A program made the position numbers and the translations under genes. Shown one piece after another: positions 16,385-26,435 of a stretch of DNA of 64,000 bases (its first letter is position 1; the number at the start of each line of letters is the position of its first letter). The stretch is from Streptomyces xylophagus (GTDB taxonomy: Bacteria > Actinomycetota > Actinomycetes > Streptomycetales > Streptomycetaceae): assembly GCF_000716435.1 (NCBI RefSeq), contig NZ_JNWO01000013.1, positions 62,001 to 126,000 on the forward strand, written 5' to 3'. The notes under the pieces are model-generated. The model worked only from the letters and a program-made list of their open reading frames with translations. It was not told where the DNA came from and made no database searches.

Positions 16385-17566
16385 TCAGGCAGGCCGCCCG
16401 ATCAGCATCGTCGGCGCCCCCGCCACCCGAGTCAGAAACACCGTCGCCGAGTTGGGCCCTTGAGGCTTGACCTTCCGCCGCAGTTCCTCCGGCTCGACGG
16501 CCGAACCCCGCTTCTTCACGGTGAGGACGCCCACCTCCCGCTCCCGCAGCAGCGCCTTCAACTTCTTCACGCCGAACGGGAGTTGATCGGTGATCTCATA
16601 GGCGGAGGCGTACGGAGTCGGCCGTAGCTCATCCGCTGTCACATACGCGATGGTTTCGTCGACGAGCCCACCGCCGACCTCCTCGGCGACCTCGGCGACG
16701 AGATGCGCGCGGATGACGGCGCCGTCGGGCTCGTACAAGTACCGCCCCACGGAACGGACTTCAGGGTCGGGCAGGCCGCGCCCGTGCAGAACTCGGGGGC
16801 CGGGCAGCAGAGTTGCCCGTACCGCTCCCGGTCGCGCCCCGGTGCCGAACCACAGCACCGCCTCCTTCACGTCGCCGCCGTCCGAGATCCACTCGGCCTC
16901 GGCCGCCGCGGGGATCGCCTCGTGGGGCACCCCGGGTGCGATCTTCAGCGCGGCGAGCCTGGCCGTCGTAGCGGCGCCCACGGCCCAGGACAACGGGGGC
17001 GAGTACGCCTCGGGATCGAAGATGCGCCCGCGACCGCCCCGCCGCGCGGGATCGACGAACACGGCGTCGTACGCGGACGTATCCACCTCCGTGACATCCG
17101 CCTTCCGTACCTCGATCAGGTCGGCCAGGCCCAGCGCCGAAGCGTTCGCCTGGGCCACCGCGGCCGTCAGCGGGTCCCGGTCGACGGCAAGAACCCGCAC
17201 CCCCGCCCGCGCCAGCGCGATCGCGTCGCCGCCGATTCCGCAGCAGAGGTCGGCGACGGAGGTCACGCCCATGGCCAGCAGCCGGCCGGCGCGATACGTG
17301 GCGACGCTCGCCCGGGTCGACTGTTCGAAGCCGTTCGGGGTGAAGAACATGCGTGAGGCGTCCTCAGGGGCGAACTTCGCCGCTGCCGCCCGTTGCCGCA
17401 GCCGCTCCTGCCCGAGCGCCGCCGAGACGAGGTCGGCGGGGTGTTCGCGGCGCAGGCGGGTCGCGACGGCGAGTTCCTTGGCCGGGTCGGTGCCGCGGAT
17501 CTCGTCGAGGAGGGCGCGGCCCTCGGGGGTGAGCAGGGCGGCGAAGGCGAGTACGGGGTCGTTCAC
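16385..17566 (-). CDS. SAM-dependent methyltransferase with C-terminal THUMP-like domain
   Basis: A 393-residue class I methyltransferase. The SAM site is VADLCCGIGGDAIALARAGVRVLAVDRDPLTAAVA and the active-site-type motif is DAVFVDPARRGGRGRIFDP, which resembles the (D/N)PP-like motif of RNA or DNA modifying enzymes. The C-terminal part (QLPFGVKKLKALLREREVGVLTVKKRGSAVEPEELRRKVKPQG) is the THUMP-like domain of this family. The substrate is unknown, probably RNA. It is convergent with the sigma gene. Confidence 0.82.
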   Translation of the reverse strand: MNDPVLAFAALLTPEGRALLDEIRGTDPAKELAVATRLRREHPADLVSAALGQERLRQRAAAAKFAPEDASRMFFTPNGFEQSTRASVATYRAGRLLAMGVTSVADLCCGIGGDAIALARAGVRVLAVDRDPLTAAVAQANASALGLADLIEVRKADVTEVDTSAYDAVFVDPARRGGRGRIFDPEAYSPPLSWAVGAATTARLAALKIAPGVPHEAIPAAAEAEWISDGGDVKEAVLWFGTGARPGAVRATLLPGPRVLHGRGLPDPEVRSVGRYLYEPDGAVIRAHLVAEVAEEVGGGLVDETIAYVTADELRPTPYASAYEITDQLPFGVKKLKALLREREVGVLTVKKRGSAVEPEELRRKVKPQGPNSATVFLTRVAGAPTMLIGRPA

Positions 17567-17667
17567 CGGGTCATTGTGGGCCAGTCGGTGGACGGTGTGC
17601 CTCCGGTGGCGGTGTCTTCGCGGTGTCGGCGCGGGATCGTGGCCGGGGCCTGAAAGGATCCGACCCC

Positions 17668-18621
17668 ATGCGAGTAGTCGTACAAAATGACATCAATCGG
17701 GCGCACGGGGGCCGGGGGAACAAGGGGCGGAGGACGGGCGTCCGTGGCGCGCTCGCCGCCCTCACGCTCGCCGCCGTCGTCTCCGGCTGTACTCAGCCCG
17801 GCGCCGAGAAGGCCGTTCCCCCGGCCCACGGCGCGCAGCCCCTGCACGCGCCCCCGGCCCGCGCGCTGGACTCCTACGCCACCAAGCTGCGTGCCGCCTA
17901 CGCGGCCCGGGTCGCCGCCGCCAAGCGCTGGGGGCTGGCGAAGGTGCCCCTCCAGGCGCCGCCGGCCCCGGCGCACAAGCCGGAGATCACCGCGCGCAAG
18001 GGCTTCGAGGTGGACGACCAGGAGGAGCTCAACCTCCCGCCGGTCTTCACCACGATCCCCACCAAGCAGAAGATCGTGTTCCTCACCATCGACGACGGCG
18101 AGGAGAAGGACCCCGCGTTCCTGCGGATGATGAGCGACCTGAAGATCCCGTACACGGCCTTCCTCAGCAACTACCTGGTGAAGGACGACTACGGCTACTT
18201 CAGGAAGATGCAGGCCGAGGGCCACACGGTCAACAACCACAGCCTCACGCACCCGTATCTGCCGGGCCTGTCCTACGCCGAGCAGAAGCGCGAGATCTGC
18301 GGCATGCAGGACATCATGAAGAAGCAGTTCGGCAAGGCTCCGACGGTCTTCCGGCCGCCTTACGGCAACTACAACCACGACACCCTCGTCGCCGCCAAGT
18401 CCTGCGGCATCAAGTACGCCCCGATCTGGGACGAGGAGGTGTACGTCGACCACTGGGAGTACCGCGAGGACGACCAGGAACTGCACCCCGGGGACATCGT
18501 CCTGACCCACTTCCGGGGCCGTGCGGACTGGAAGGGAACGATGGTCGACGACATGCGCCGCTTCCTGGGCAAGGTCACTGCCGAGGGCTACGCGGTGGCC
18601 CGCCTAGAGGACTACCTGTGA
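17668..18621 (+). CDS. NodB-like polysaccharide deacetylase lipoprotein
   Basis: A 317-residue CE4 protein. Start at 17668 (MRVVVQNDINRAHGG) has AAAGGA 7 nt upstream; an in-frame upstream ATG has no RBS. The signal sequence ends in a lipobox, VVSGC. The NodB metal site is intact: IVFLTIDDGEEKD (first Asp pair), NNHSLTHPYL (HxxxH), and FRPPYGNYNHDT follows, with DIVLTHFRG at the end. It should deacetylate cell-wall or other polysaccharides outside the membrane. The stop overlaps a second, shorter homologue by 4 nt. Confidence 0.87.
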   Translation: MRVVVQNDINRAHGGRGNKGRRTGVRGALAALTLAAVVSGCTQPGAEKAVPPAHGAQPLHAPPARALDSYATKLRAAYAARVAAAKRWGLAKVPLQAPPAPAHKPEITARKGFEVDDQEELNLPPVFTTIPTKQKIVFLTIDDGEEKDPAFLRMMSDLKIPYTAFLSNYLVKDDYGYFRKMQAEGHTVNNHSLTHPYLPGLSYAEQKREICGMQDIMKKQFGKAPTVFRPPYGNYNHDTLVAAKSCGIKYAPIWDEEVYVDHWEYREDDQELHPGDIVLTHFRGRADWKGTMVDDMRRFLGKVTAEGYAVARLEDYL

Positions 18622-19325
18622 GGCTCGCGAACCTGCGGACACCGGTGGCCGTCGTCCTGGCGGCCACCCTCCTCACCGGCTGCGCCCAGTCCGTCGACCC
18701 CATCGAACGGCTGGGCAAGAAGGCCGCCCAACGCGTCCACCCGCACGGCCCGTCCCGCGAACAGCCGTACCGCCACTGGGGTTTGACCGCCCCACTGGCC
18801 CCCGCCCCGAAACCCTCCCGCCTCCCCGCCCCCCGCTCGGCGGGCCCGGGCCTCCCACCCGTCGTGGACCACGTCCGCACCCACGACAAGGTCGTCTTCC
18901 TGACCTACGACCACGACGCTGGCGCGCGCCCGGACCCGAGGTTCGCCGACATGGTCCGCGAACTGCGCCTGCCCGTCACGGTGTTCGGCACGACACCGGA
19001 GCGCCACCACTTCGCCGGCCTCCCGTACGCCGCCCAGCGCACCGAGATCTGCGGCCGGCATCCCCGCCCCGACTCCCGGCTGCTGAGGCCCCCTTACGGC
19101 ACGTACGACACGACGACCCTCCGCGCCGCGGCCGACTGCGGCATCTCCGCCCTGGTCCTGTGGCGGGCCTCCACGACCACCGGCACCCTGACCTACACCA
19201 AGGGCGCCCACTGCCTCGCCCCCGGCGACATCGTCCGGCTCGGCCCGGCAGACAGCACGGCACGACTGCTGCACGGCATCCAGGAGCGGGGGCTGACGGT
19301 GGGCCGCCTGGAGGACTACCTCTAG
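18618..19325 (+). CDS. Degenerate NodB-like lipoprotein paralogue lacking metal ligands
   Basis: A 235-residue homologue of the gene before it (both end GLTVGRLEDYL / GYAVARLEDYL). It has a lipobox LLTGC and the same arrangement, but the first motif is VVFLTYDHDAGARPD instead of TIDDGEEKD, and the segment holding HxxxH (NNHSLTHPYL) is deleted, so PYAAQRTEICG follows directly. LRPPYGTYDTTTL is kept. It probably cannot bind the catalytic metal. GTG overlaps the upstream stop by 4 nt, so the two are translated together, perhaps as a dimer or a substrate-binding partner. Confidence 0.83.
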   Translation: MRLANLRTPVAVVLAATLLTGCAQSVDPIERLGKKAAQRVHPHGPSREQPYRHWGLTAPLAPAPKPSRLPAPRSAGPGLPPVVDHVRTHDKVVFLTYDHDAGARPDPRFADMVRELRLPVTVFGTTPERHHFAGLPYAAQRTEICGRHPRPDSRLLRPPYGTYDTTTLRAAADCGISALVLWRASTTTGTLTYTKGAHCLAPGDIVRLGPADSTARLLHGIQERGLTVGRLEDYL

Positions 19326-19369
19326 CCTGCCGCGCACGACGAACAGCGGTGAGCGGAAAGGGGCTTGCG

Positions 19370-19792
19370 ATGGGTGGTGACCAGTGGACCTCGACGGGGC
19401 CGTATCAGAAGGATCTCGAGTCGGCGTTCCGGCAGGCGCAGGAACGGGAACTGGCCGAGGACGACCACGGGTTCCCGGGGCGGGACATCGTCGATCTGTG
19501 GGAGGACGACCACTGGAGGGAGTACATCCTGACGGGCGGCACGTCCTCCGTGCTCGACTTCTACGACCTCGTCGACGCCGCGTCCGGGGACGACTTCGCC
19601 ATGATGCGCCCACTGACCGAGGACGAGGTGCGCGACTGGGCACCGGAGGGCAGACCCACCCGCGTGCGCTGGACCGCAGCGCTCCGCAGCGGCGCCGCGT
19701 CCTTCCCGGGCCGTGGGACCGGCCGCTGCACGATCCTCTACTGCGACGGCGAGCCGGCAGAGATCGGCTACTGGGGATGCACGGCGGACTAG
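19370..19792 (+). CDS. Conserved hypothetical protein
   Basis: A 140-residue soluble, acidic protein (MGGDQWTSTGPYQKDLESAFRQAQERELAEDDHGFPGRDIVDLWEDDHW ... CTILYCDGEPAEIGYWGCTAD). The start at 19370 has GGAAAGGGG upstream. The N-terminal part, with its LxxAFRQAQ and GRDIVDLWEDDHWREYILTGGTSSVLDFYDL, resembles small actinobacterial proteins of unknown function. No signal or membrane segment, and no catalytic motif seen. Confidence 0.72.
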   Translation: MGGDQWTSTGPYQKDLESAFRQAQERELAEDDHGFPGRDIVDLWEDDHWREYILTGGTSSVLDFYDLVDAASGDDFAMMRPLTEDEVRDWAPEGRPTRVRWTAALRSGAASFPGRGTGRCTILYCDGEPAEIGYWGCTAD

Positions 19793-19824
19793 CACCGGAA
19801 CTGCCCAACACCGGTCGGCACCAT

Positions 19825-19920
19825 CAGCCTGTCCGGCGTTTGAGGACGAGGCCGTCCAGGCCGAAGCGGGGGTCTGGGGGCGCAGCGGGGGTCTGGGGGC
19901 GCAGCCCCCAGGGAGGGCAC
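19825..19920 (+). repeat. Dispersed Streptomyces intergenic repeat with an internal 19-bp tandem duplication
   Basis: The stretch after the 19792 stop contains TCCGGCGTTTGAGGACGAG, a repeat common in Streptomyces intergenic DNA (recalled). Then GGGGGTCTGGGGGCGCAGC occurs twice in tandem (19868-19886 and 19887-19905), followed by CCCCCAGGG which can pair with it. The 363-bp gap 19793-20155 holds this element and the groES promoter with its two CIRCE operators. Confidence 0.7.
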
Positions 19921-19984
19921 CACCAAGACAGGCCCGCCACAGAGCCCAGGGCAACACCAAAATTCTGCTCCGGCGCCGCGGGCA

Positions 19985-20011
19985 TTGGCACTCCGCTTGA
20001 CCGAGTGCTAA
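19985..20011. promoter_or_regulatory. CIRCE operator 1 (HrcA site) before groES
   Basis: TTGGCACTC-N9-GAGTGCTAA, matching the CIRCE consensus with 9-nt spacer (8 of 9 arm positions pair). It overlaps the -35 of the groES promoter. Confidence 0.93.
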
Positions 20012-20025
20012 TCGCAGTCATAGTC
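19997..20025 (+). promoter_or_regulatory. groES promoter
   Basis: TTGACC (19997-20002) and ATAGTC (20020-20025), 17-nt spacer. It lies between and over the two CIRCE copies. Confidence 0.6.
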
Positions 20026-20031
20026 TCAGGT

Positions 20032-20058
20032 CTGGCACTCCCCCCTGGAGAGTGCCAA
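20032..20058. promoter_or_regulatory. CIRCE operator 2 (HrcA site) before groES
   Basis: CTGGCACTC-N9-GAGTGCCAA, 8 of 9 arm positions pairing and downstream of the -10. The tandem arrangement is known for Streptomyces groES-groEL1. Confidence 0.92.
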
Positions 20059-20155
20059 TAGCGACGGGCAGGTCCGGCACCCGCGACGACGGATCCACCT
20101 GGTCGCCACCTCAGACAGTTAACCCCGTGAGATCTCCGAAGGGGGAGGTCGGATC

Positions 20156-20464
20156 GTGACGACCACCAGCTCCAAGGTTGCCATCAAGCCGCTTGAGGAC
20201 CGCATTGTGGTCCAGCCGCTCGACGCCGAGCAGACCACGGCCTCTGGCCTGGTCATCCCGGACACGGCCAAGGAGAAGCCCCAGGAGGGCGTCGTCCTGG
20301 CCGTTGGCCCGGGCCGCTTCGAGAACGGCGAGCGTCTTCCGCTCGACGTGAAGACCGGCGACATCGTGCTGTACAGCAAGTACGGCGGCACCGAAGTGAA
20401 GTACAGCGGCGAGGAGTACCTCGTCCTCTCGGCCCGCGACGTGCTCGCGATCATCGAGAAGTAA
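20156..20464 (+). CDS. groES: GroES co-chaperonin
   Basis: A 102-residue Hsp10 ([48 protein letters not shown]). The mobile loop [20 protein letters not shown] and the terminal [28 protein letters not shown] are complete. The GTG start has GGGGGAGG upstream. It caps GroEL1 and is under HrcA/CIRCE control. Confidence 0.97.
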   Translation: MTTTSSKVAIKPLEDRIVVQPLDAEQTTASGLVIPDTAKEKPQEGVVLAVGPGRFENGERLPLDVKTGDIVLYSKYGGTEVKYSGEEYLVLSARDVLAIIEK

Positions 20465-20492
20465 TTCGCTTCACGCACATTCTGTATGTGAG

Positions 20493-20542
20493 CTACGCCC
20501 CTGGCCCCCGCGACCTTATGAAGCCGGGCGTCAGGGGCGTAG
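20493..20542 (+). other. Hairpin in the groES-groEL1 spacer
   Basis: CTACGCCCCTG (20493-20503) and CAGGGGCGTAG (20532-20542) make an 11-bp perfect stem with a 28-nt loop. No T-run follows, so it looks more like a processing or stabilising structure than a terminator. Confidence 0.65.
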
Positions 20543-20574
20543 TTCGTTTCACCCACGTTTTCCGAGAGGGCTGA

Positions 20575-22209
<1,635 letters not shown>

Positions 22210-22243
22210 CGCGAGTCGGTGAACCCGTAGTACGTGTACGTCG

Positions 22244-22277
22244 AAGGCCCGGCACCCCTCTGGGGGTGCCGGGCCTT
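22244..22277 (+). terminator. groES-groEL1 operon terminator
   Basis: AAGGCCCGGCACCCC-TCTG-GGGGTGCCGGGCCTT, a 15-bp perfect stem 34 nt after the groEL1 stop. It is bidirectional and also faces the convergent short-chain dehydrogenase gene. Confidence 0.9.
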
Positions 22278-22331
22278 CGCGTTCTGCCGTCACCTTCGTC
22301 ACCGAGGCCGCCGTCATCGAGGCGGCTGCCG

Positions 22332-23105
22332 TCACTGCGGCCCGTACTTCCGCCCGGTCTTCGACGTGATCCCGCCCAGCACCGCCTGCGGAGTGATCTT
22401 CACCAGCCCCATCAGCGCCTTGTAGCGCGGGTCCGGGATCGACAGCGACTTGCCGCGCGCCAGATCCGCGAGCGCCGCCGCGACCAGCTTGTCCGCGTCC
22501 AGCCACATCCAGTTCGGGATGTTGTCCGTGCCCATCCCGGCCCGCTCGTGGAACTCGGTCCGCACGAAGCCGGGCGCCAACGCCATCAGCCGTACGCCCG
22601 TGCCGGCCAGGTCCTTCGCCGCGCCCTGCGTGAACTGCACCACCCACGCCTTCGAGGCGCCGTACGTCCCGCGCGGTACGAAGGCCGCCACCGACGCCAC
22701 GTTCACGACACCGCCGCGCCCGCGCTCCCGCATCGCCTCGGTCGCCGCGCTGGTCAGCCGCAGCACCGCCTCGCAGTGCACCTTGAGCATCTTCAGCTCG
22801 TCGGCCATCGGTACGTCGAGATAGCGGCCCTTGTTGCCGAAGCCCGCGTTGTTGACCAGCAGGTCGACGGGGTTCTTGCGGTCGGCGAGGCGGGCGGCCA
22901 CCGTCTCGATGCCCTTGTCCGTGGCCAGGTCGGCGGTGAGCACCTCCGCCTCGATGCCGTGCCGGTCGTGCAGTTCGGTCGCCTGCTCCCCGAGCCGCTG
23001 GGTGTTCCGCGCCACCAGCACGAGGTTGTGCCCGTCCGCCGCGAGCCGCCGCGCGAACGCGGCACCGATCCCCGCGGTCGATCCCGTAATCAATGCCGTT
23101 GTCAT
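22332..23105 (-). CDS. Short-chain dehydrogenase/reductase (SDR)
   Basis: A 257-residue classical SDR. The cofactor loop is TALITGSTAGIGAAFARRLA and R33/R37 positions (ARNTQRL) favour NADPH. NNAGFGNKG and the catalytic Ser-Tyr-Lys (VASVAAFVPRGTYGASKAWVVQFT) are intact. The C-terminal part, with DPRYKALMGLVKITPQAVLGGITSKTGRKY, is typical of the dhrS7-like/YqjQ-type subgroup. The substrate is unknown. It stands alone, convergent with groEL1. Confidence 0.88.
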   Translation of the reverse strand: MTTALITGSTAGIGAAFARRLAADGHNLVLVARNTQRLGEQATELHDRHGIEAEVLTADLATDKGIETVAARLADRKNPVDLLVNNAGFGNKGRYLDVPMADELKMLKVHCEAVLRLTSAATEAMRERGRGGVVNVASVAAFVPRGTYGASKAWVVQFTQGAAKDLAGTGVRLMALAPGFVRTEFHERAGMGTDNIPNWMWLDADKLVAAALADLARGKSLSIPDPRYKALMGLVKITPQAVLGGITSKTGRKYGPQ

Positions 23106-23213
23106 GGCGCAAGGTTAGTGACCCGGAGCGAGCGGGCCCGATCTCTGCACAGGCCCTCCCGATCCGTGACGAACACGTGTCGAACAACGTGTCGAACGGG
23201 TCGTGCCAGCAGG

Positions 23214-23882
23214 TCAGCCCGTGTACTCCGCGACATACTTCCGGGCCTGCGCCAGCGACTCCGGATGCAGCGCCTCGCCCGCCGGAAGCAACTGCGGCAG
23301 CAGCTCCCGCTCGGTCGTCACGGCCCGGAACTGCAGAGCCACCGTCACGTCGTGGGCGGGCCGGTGCACGATCTCGATCGCGTCCCCCGCGCGGATCTCA
23401 CCGGGCTCGATCACGCGCAGATACGCCCCCGGCGCCCCCTTCGCGGTGAACCGCTTCACCCACCCCCGCTCGCCCAGATGGTCCTGGAACGTACGGCACG
23501 GAATCCGCCCGCAGGTGACCTCCAGCACCACCTCGGAACCGATCCGCCAGCGCTCTCCGATCCGCGCGCCGGACACGTCGAGCCCCTGGGTCGTCAGGTT
23601 CTCCCCGAAGGAGCCGCTGGCCAGCGGTCGCCCCAACTCCCGCTCCCAGTCGTCGAGATCCTCGCGCGCGACCGCGTACACCGCCTGGTCGTCGCCGCCG
23701 TGGTGCCGCCGGTGACACACCGCGTCCCCGGCGAGCCCGCTCCCGGCGACCCCCTTCGGCCCGGGCGCGTTCACCCGCACGGCGGCGTCGGTCGGCCGCT
23801 TGTCGATGCCGGTCACACCCTCCGGCTGGTCCGTGTACGGCACGGCCGTGGCCCGACCCAGATTCAGCGAGAGAAGCTTCAT
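23214..23882 (-). CDS. MOSC-domain protein (YiiM-like)
   Basis: A 222-residue MOSC protein. The conserved cysteine of the molybdenum-cofactor site is in EVTCGRIPCRTFQDHLGERGWVKRFT, preceded by GSFGENLTTQGL and GDAVCHRRHHGGDDQAVYAVAREDLDDWERELGR, the YiiM/YuaD signature. It could act with a molybdenum cofactor, for example in reducing N-hydroxylated compounds. The gene is divergent from a LysR regulator, 80 nt apart. Confidence 0.85.
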   Translation of the reverse strand: MKLLSLNLGRATAVPYTDQPEGVTGIDKRPTDAAVRVNAPGPKGVAGSGLAGDAVCHRRHHGGDDQAVYAVAREDLDDWERELGRPLASGSFGENLTTQGLDVSGARIGERWRIGSEVVLEVTCGRIPCRTFQDHLGERGWVKRFTAKGAPGAYLRVIEPGEIRAGDAIEIVHRPAHDVTVALQFRAVTTERELLPQLLPAGEALHPESLAQARKYVAEYTG

Positions 23883-23962
23883 GGAGGCACGGTAGGCGAT
23901 ATGGCCTCAAAGGTGCGACGCAATATCAATCGCCGCACCCAAGCAACGCTTATGCTCGGCAC

Positions 23963-24862
23963 ATGATCGAGGCCCGTCATCTCCGTGTGCTGCGCGCCGT
24001 CGCCGCCACCGGCTCCTTCTCGGCGGCCGGGCGTGAACTGGGCTGCACCCAGCCCGCCGTGAGCCAGCAGATGAAGGCCCTGGAGACCTCGGTCGGCACC
24101 CCGCTCCTGATCCGCACCGGCCGCGAGATGCGCCTGACCCAGGCGGGCGAGGCCCTGGTCCGGCACGGGGCCGGCATCCTCGCCGGCCTGACGGCGGCCG
24201 AGGAGGAGGTCGCCGCGATCGCCGGCCTGCGGGCGGGCCGGGTCCGCCTGGTCTCCTTCCCCAGCGGCAGCTCGACGCTCGTCCCCACCGCACTGGCCGC
24301 CCTGCGCACCGCGCACCCCGGCACCCGCGTCTCCCTGGAGGAGGCCGAGCCGCCGAACTCCGTCGAACTGCTCCGAGAGGGCGACTGCGACGTGGCACTC
24401 GCCTTCCGCTACGAGACCGCGACGGGCGCCGACGACTGGTCCGACCTGGTGACACGCCCCCTGCTCAGCGACCGCCTGGTCGCCCTGGTCCCGGAAAAAC
24501 ACCGCCTCGCGCGCGCGGAGACGGTCGCCATCGCCGACCTCGCCCGCGAACCCTGGATCGCCGGCTGCCCGCGCTGCCGCGGTCAGTTGGTCGAGGTGTG
24601 CGAGAGCGCCGGCTTCACCCCGCGCATCGACTTCGCGACCGACGACTATCCGGCGGTCGTCGGCCTGGTGAGCGCGGGCCTGGGCGTCGCCGTACTGCCC
24701 CAGCTCGCCATCGAGTCCGTACGACCCCGGGGCGCGCGGACGGTGACGCTGGAACCGGCGGTGCGGCGGGAGATCGTCGCGCTGACCCTGCCCGACCTGG
24801 CGCAGGTGCCCGCCGTGGCGGCGACGCTGGACCAGCTGGCGCGGGCGGCCCGCGAAAAATAG
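23963..24862 (+). CDS. LysR-family transcriptional regulator
   Basis: A 299-residue LTTR. The winged helix-turn-helix is MIEARHLRVLRAVAATGSFSAAGRELGCTQPAVSQQMKALETSVGTPLLIR, with a type 2 periplasmic-binding sensor domain (VRLVSFPSGSSTLVPTALAALRTAHPGTRVSLEE). It lies divergent from the MOSC gene, which it probably controls. Two TTA-like rare codons were not seen. Ligand unknown. Confidence 0.88.
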   Translation: MIEARHLRVLRAVAATGSFSAAGRELGCTQPAVSQQMKALETSVGTPLLIRTGREMRLTQAGEALVRHGAGILAGLTAAEEEVAAIAGLRAGRVRLVSFPSGSSTLVPTALAALRTAHPGTRVSLEEAEPPNSVELLREGDCDVALAFRYETATGADDWSDLVTRPLLSDRLVALVPEKHRLARAETVAIADLAREPWIAGCPRCRGQLVEVCESAGFTPRIDFATDDYPAVVGLVSAGLGVAVLPQLAIESVRPRGARTVTLEPAVRREIVALTLPDLAQVPAVAATLDQLARAAREK

Positions 24863-24939
24863 CGGGGCACGCGTGCGCGTGCCCCTGGTGGAGAACTTGG
24901 TGGAGACCTTGTCGTAGAACCTGCTGGAGAAACGTTCCT

Positions 24940-25266
24940 TCAGTTGTTCGAAGCCATGTCCCCGGCGGCCGAAGCCGACACCAGCCGGTTGCGGGCGCGC
25001 CCCATGAGCTCCTCGCGCTCGTCCTCGGTGAGGCCGCCCCAGACGCCGTACGGCTCGCGCACCGCCAGGGCGTGCGCCGCGCACTGTGCGCGGACCGGGC
25101 ACCTCATGCAGACCTCTTTGGCCGAGTTCTCACGAGCGCTTCGTGCCGCACCGCGCTCGCCCTCGGGATGAAAGAAGAGCGAGCTGTCGACCCCTCGGCA
25201 GGCAGCCAGGAGCTGCCAGTCCCACAGGTCCGCGTTCGGTCCGGGAAGGCGGGAGAAATCTGCCAT
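24940..25266 (-). CDS. whiD: WhiD, WhiB-like Fe-S regulator of sporulation
   Basis: A 108-residue Wbl protein. The four cysteines that ligate the [4Fe-4S] cluster are Cys23, Cys53, Cys56 and Cys62 (CMRCPVRAQC), followed by the G[VI]WGG turn (YGVWGGLT, 74-78) and a basic C-terminal stretch GRARNRL. The sequence matches WhiD, including MADFSRLPGPNADLWDWQ. WhiD is needed for spore wall and septum maturation and works with sigma HrdB. It is divergent from bldM, as in other streptomycetes. Confidence 0.93.
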   Translation of the reverse strand: MADFSRLPGPNADLWDWQLLAACRGVDSSLFFHPEGERGAARSARENSAKEVCMRCPVRAQCAAHALAVREPYGVWGGLTEDEREELMGRARNRLVSASAAGDMASNN

Positions 25267-25495
25267 TGCGTGACCCCTTGTAGCCGTTATGGGCGGATAC
25301 GGTGTCCACGACCGTACAACTACGATCTAAGGAGATGAAAATATGACTCATTGCGAATCTAGCCTCAGACACCAGTAAAAGGGAAGAAATAGGGCTGAAT
25401 GGGGCACCGGTTGTGATGAAAGCTTGAGGGTCGGCCCCGCATGCCTCCACCGTGTCCGCACCCTCACGTAGAGTGCCGAAGAGGACACACGGCCC

Positions 25496-25523
25496 CGTAA
25501 CTCTTTCGAGTGACCGTCGTTGA
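25496..25523 (+). promoter_or_regulatory. Sigma-BldN-type promoter of bldM
   Basis: CGTAAC (25496-25501), exactly 16 nt, CGTTGA (25518-25523). This is the known consensus for the ECF sigma factor BldN. Transcription would start near 25530, about 118 nt before bldM. The whole 381-bp gap 25267-25647 otherwise contains only the unresolved whiD promoter region. Confidence 0.8.
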
Positions 25524-25647
25524 GAGTGCGAGGCGGTTGAGAACAACAAGAGCTCGGGCAGGCGTCCGAGACGGTCGACCGCACAGGTGACGATTTCGTA
25601 CCAGCCTGGAGGCTCAAGGTGACGCGCATCAGCTGCGGAGGGCGGCC

Positions 25648-26259
25648 ATGACATCCGTCCTCGTCTGTGACGACTCCCCGCTTGCCCGAGAGGCGCTCCG
25701 CCGCGCGGTCGCGACCGTGCCCGGTGTCGAGCGCGTGACGACGGCGGCCAACGGCGAGGAAGTTCTCCGCCGCTGGGGTGCCGACCGCTCGGACCTCATT
25801 CTGATGGACGTACGCATGCCCGGACTGGGCGGTGTCGAGACCGTGCGGCGGCTGCTGTCCGCCGACCCGGGCGCACGCATCATCATGCTCACCGTCGCCG
25901 AAGACCTGGACGGCGTGGCCCTCGCGGTCGCGGCCGGCGCCCGCGGCTATCTGCACAAGGACGCCTCGCGCGCCGAACTGCGGGCCACGGTCACCCAGGC
26001 CCTCGCCGACCCGACCTGGCGGCTGGCCCCGCGCCGGCTGCGGTCCGCCGAGATGGGCGCCGCACCGACGCTCACCGCGCGCGAGATCCAGGTCCTGGAG
26101 GGCATGAGCCACGGCCGCTCGAACGCGGAGATCGGCCGTGAGCTCTTCCTCTCCGAGGACACCGTCAAGACACACGCCCGGCGGCTCTTCAAGAAACTCG
26201 GCGCCTCGGACCGGGCGCACGCCGTGGCGCTCGGTTTCCGGTGGGGCCTCGTCCGTTAG
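25648..26259 (+). CDS. bldM: BldM, atypical response regulator of development
   Basis: A 203-residue NarL/FixJ-type regulator. The receiver domain has Asp54 (LILMDVRMPG) and acidic residues DD8-9, and the LuxR-type HTH is LTAREIQVLEGMSHGRSNAEIGRELFLSEDTVKTHARRLFKKL. BldM is essential for aerial hyphae, acts as a homodimer early and as a heterodimer with WhiI later, and does not need phosphorylation. It is placed between whiD (divergent) and the sigma gene, and its upstream region carries a BldN-type promoter. Confidence 0.95.
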   Translation: MTSVLVCDDSPLAREALRRAVATVPGVERVTTAANGEEVLRRWGADRSDLILMDVRMPGLGGVETVRRLLSADPGARIIMLTVAEDLDGVALAVAAGARGYLHKDASRAELRATVTQALADPTWRLAPRRLRSAEMGAAPTLTAREIQVLEGMSHGRSNAEIGRELFLSEDTVKTHARRLFKKLGASDRAHAVALGFRWGLVR

Positions 26260-26435
26260 GACCAGGTCAGTGGGTTGCAGCGGGGGTACGACAATCCCCG
26301 CCTACCTCATGGTGGGCGGGGGCGGCAAAAGGGCCCACCGGGTGCCCGCTGCTCGTTTCGCCGCGGATGCCGCATCCTTGAGGTGTGGAGTTCCTCGGGG
26401 ACGAGTCGGTCGAGCGGGAGGGGAGGGCGCAGGAA

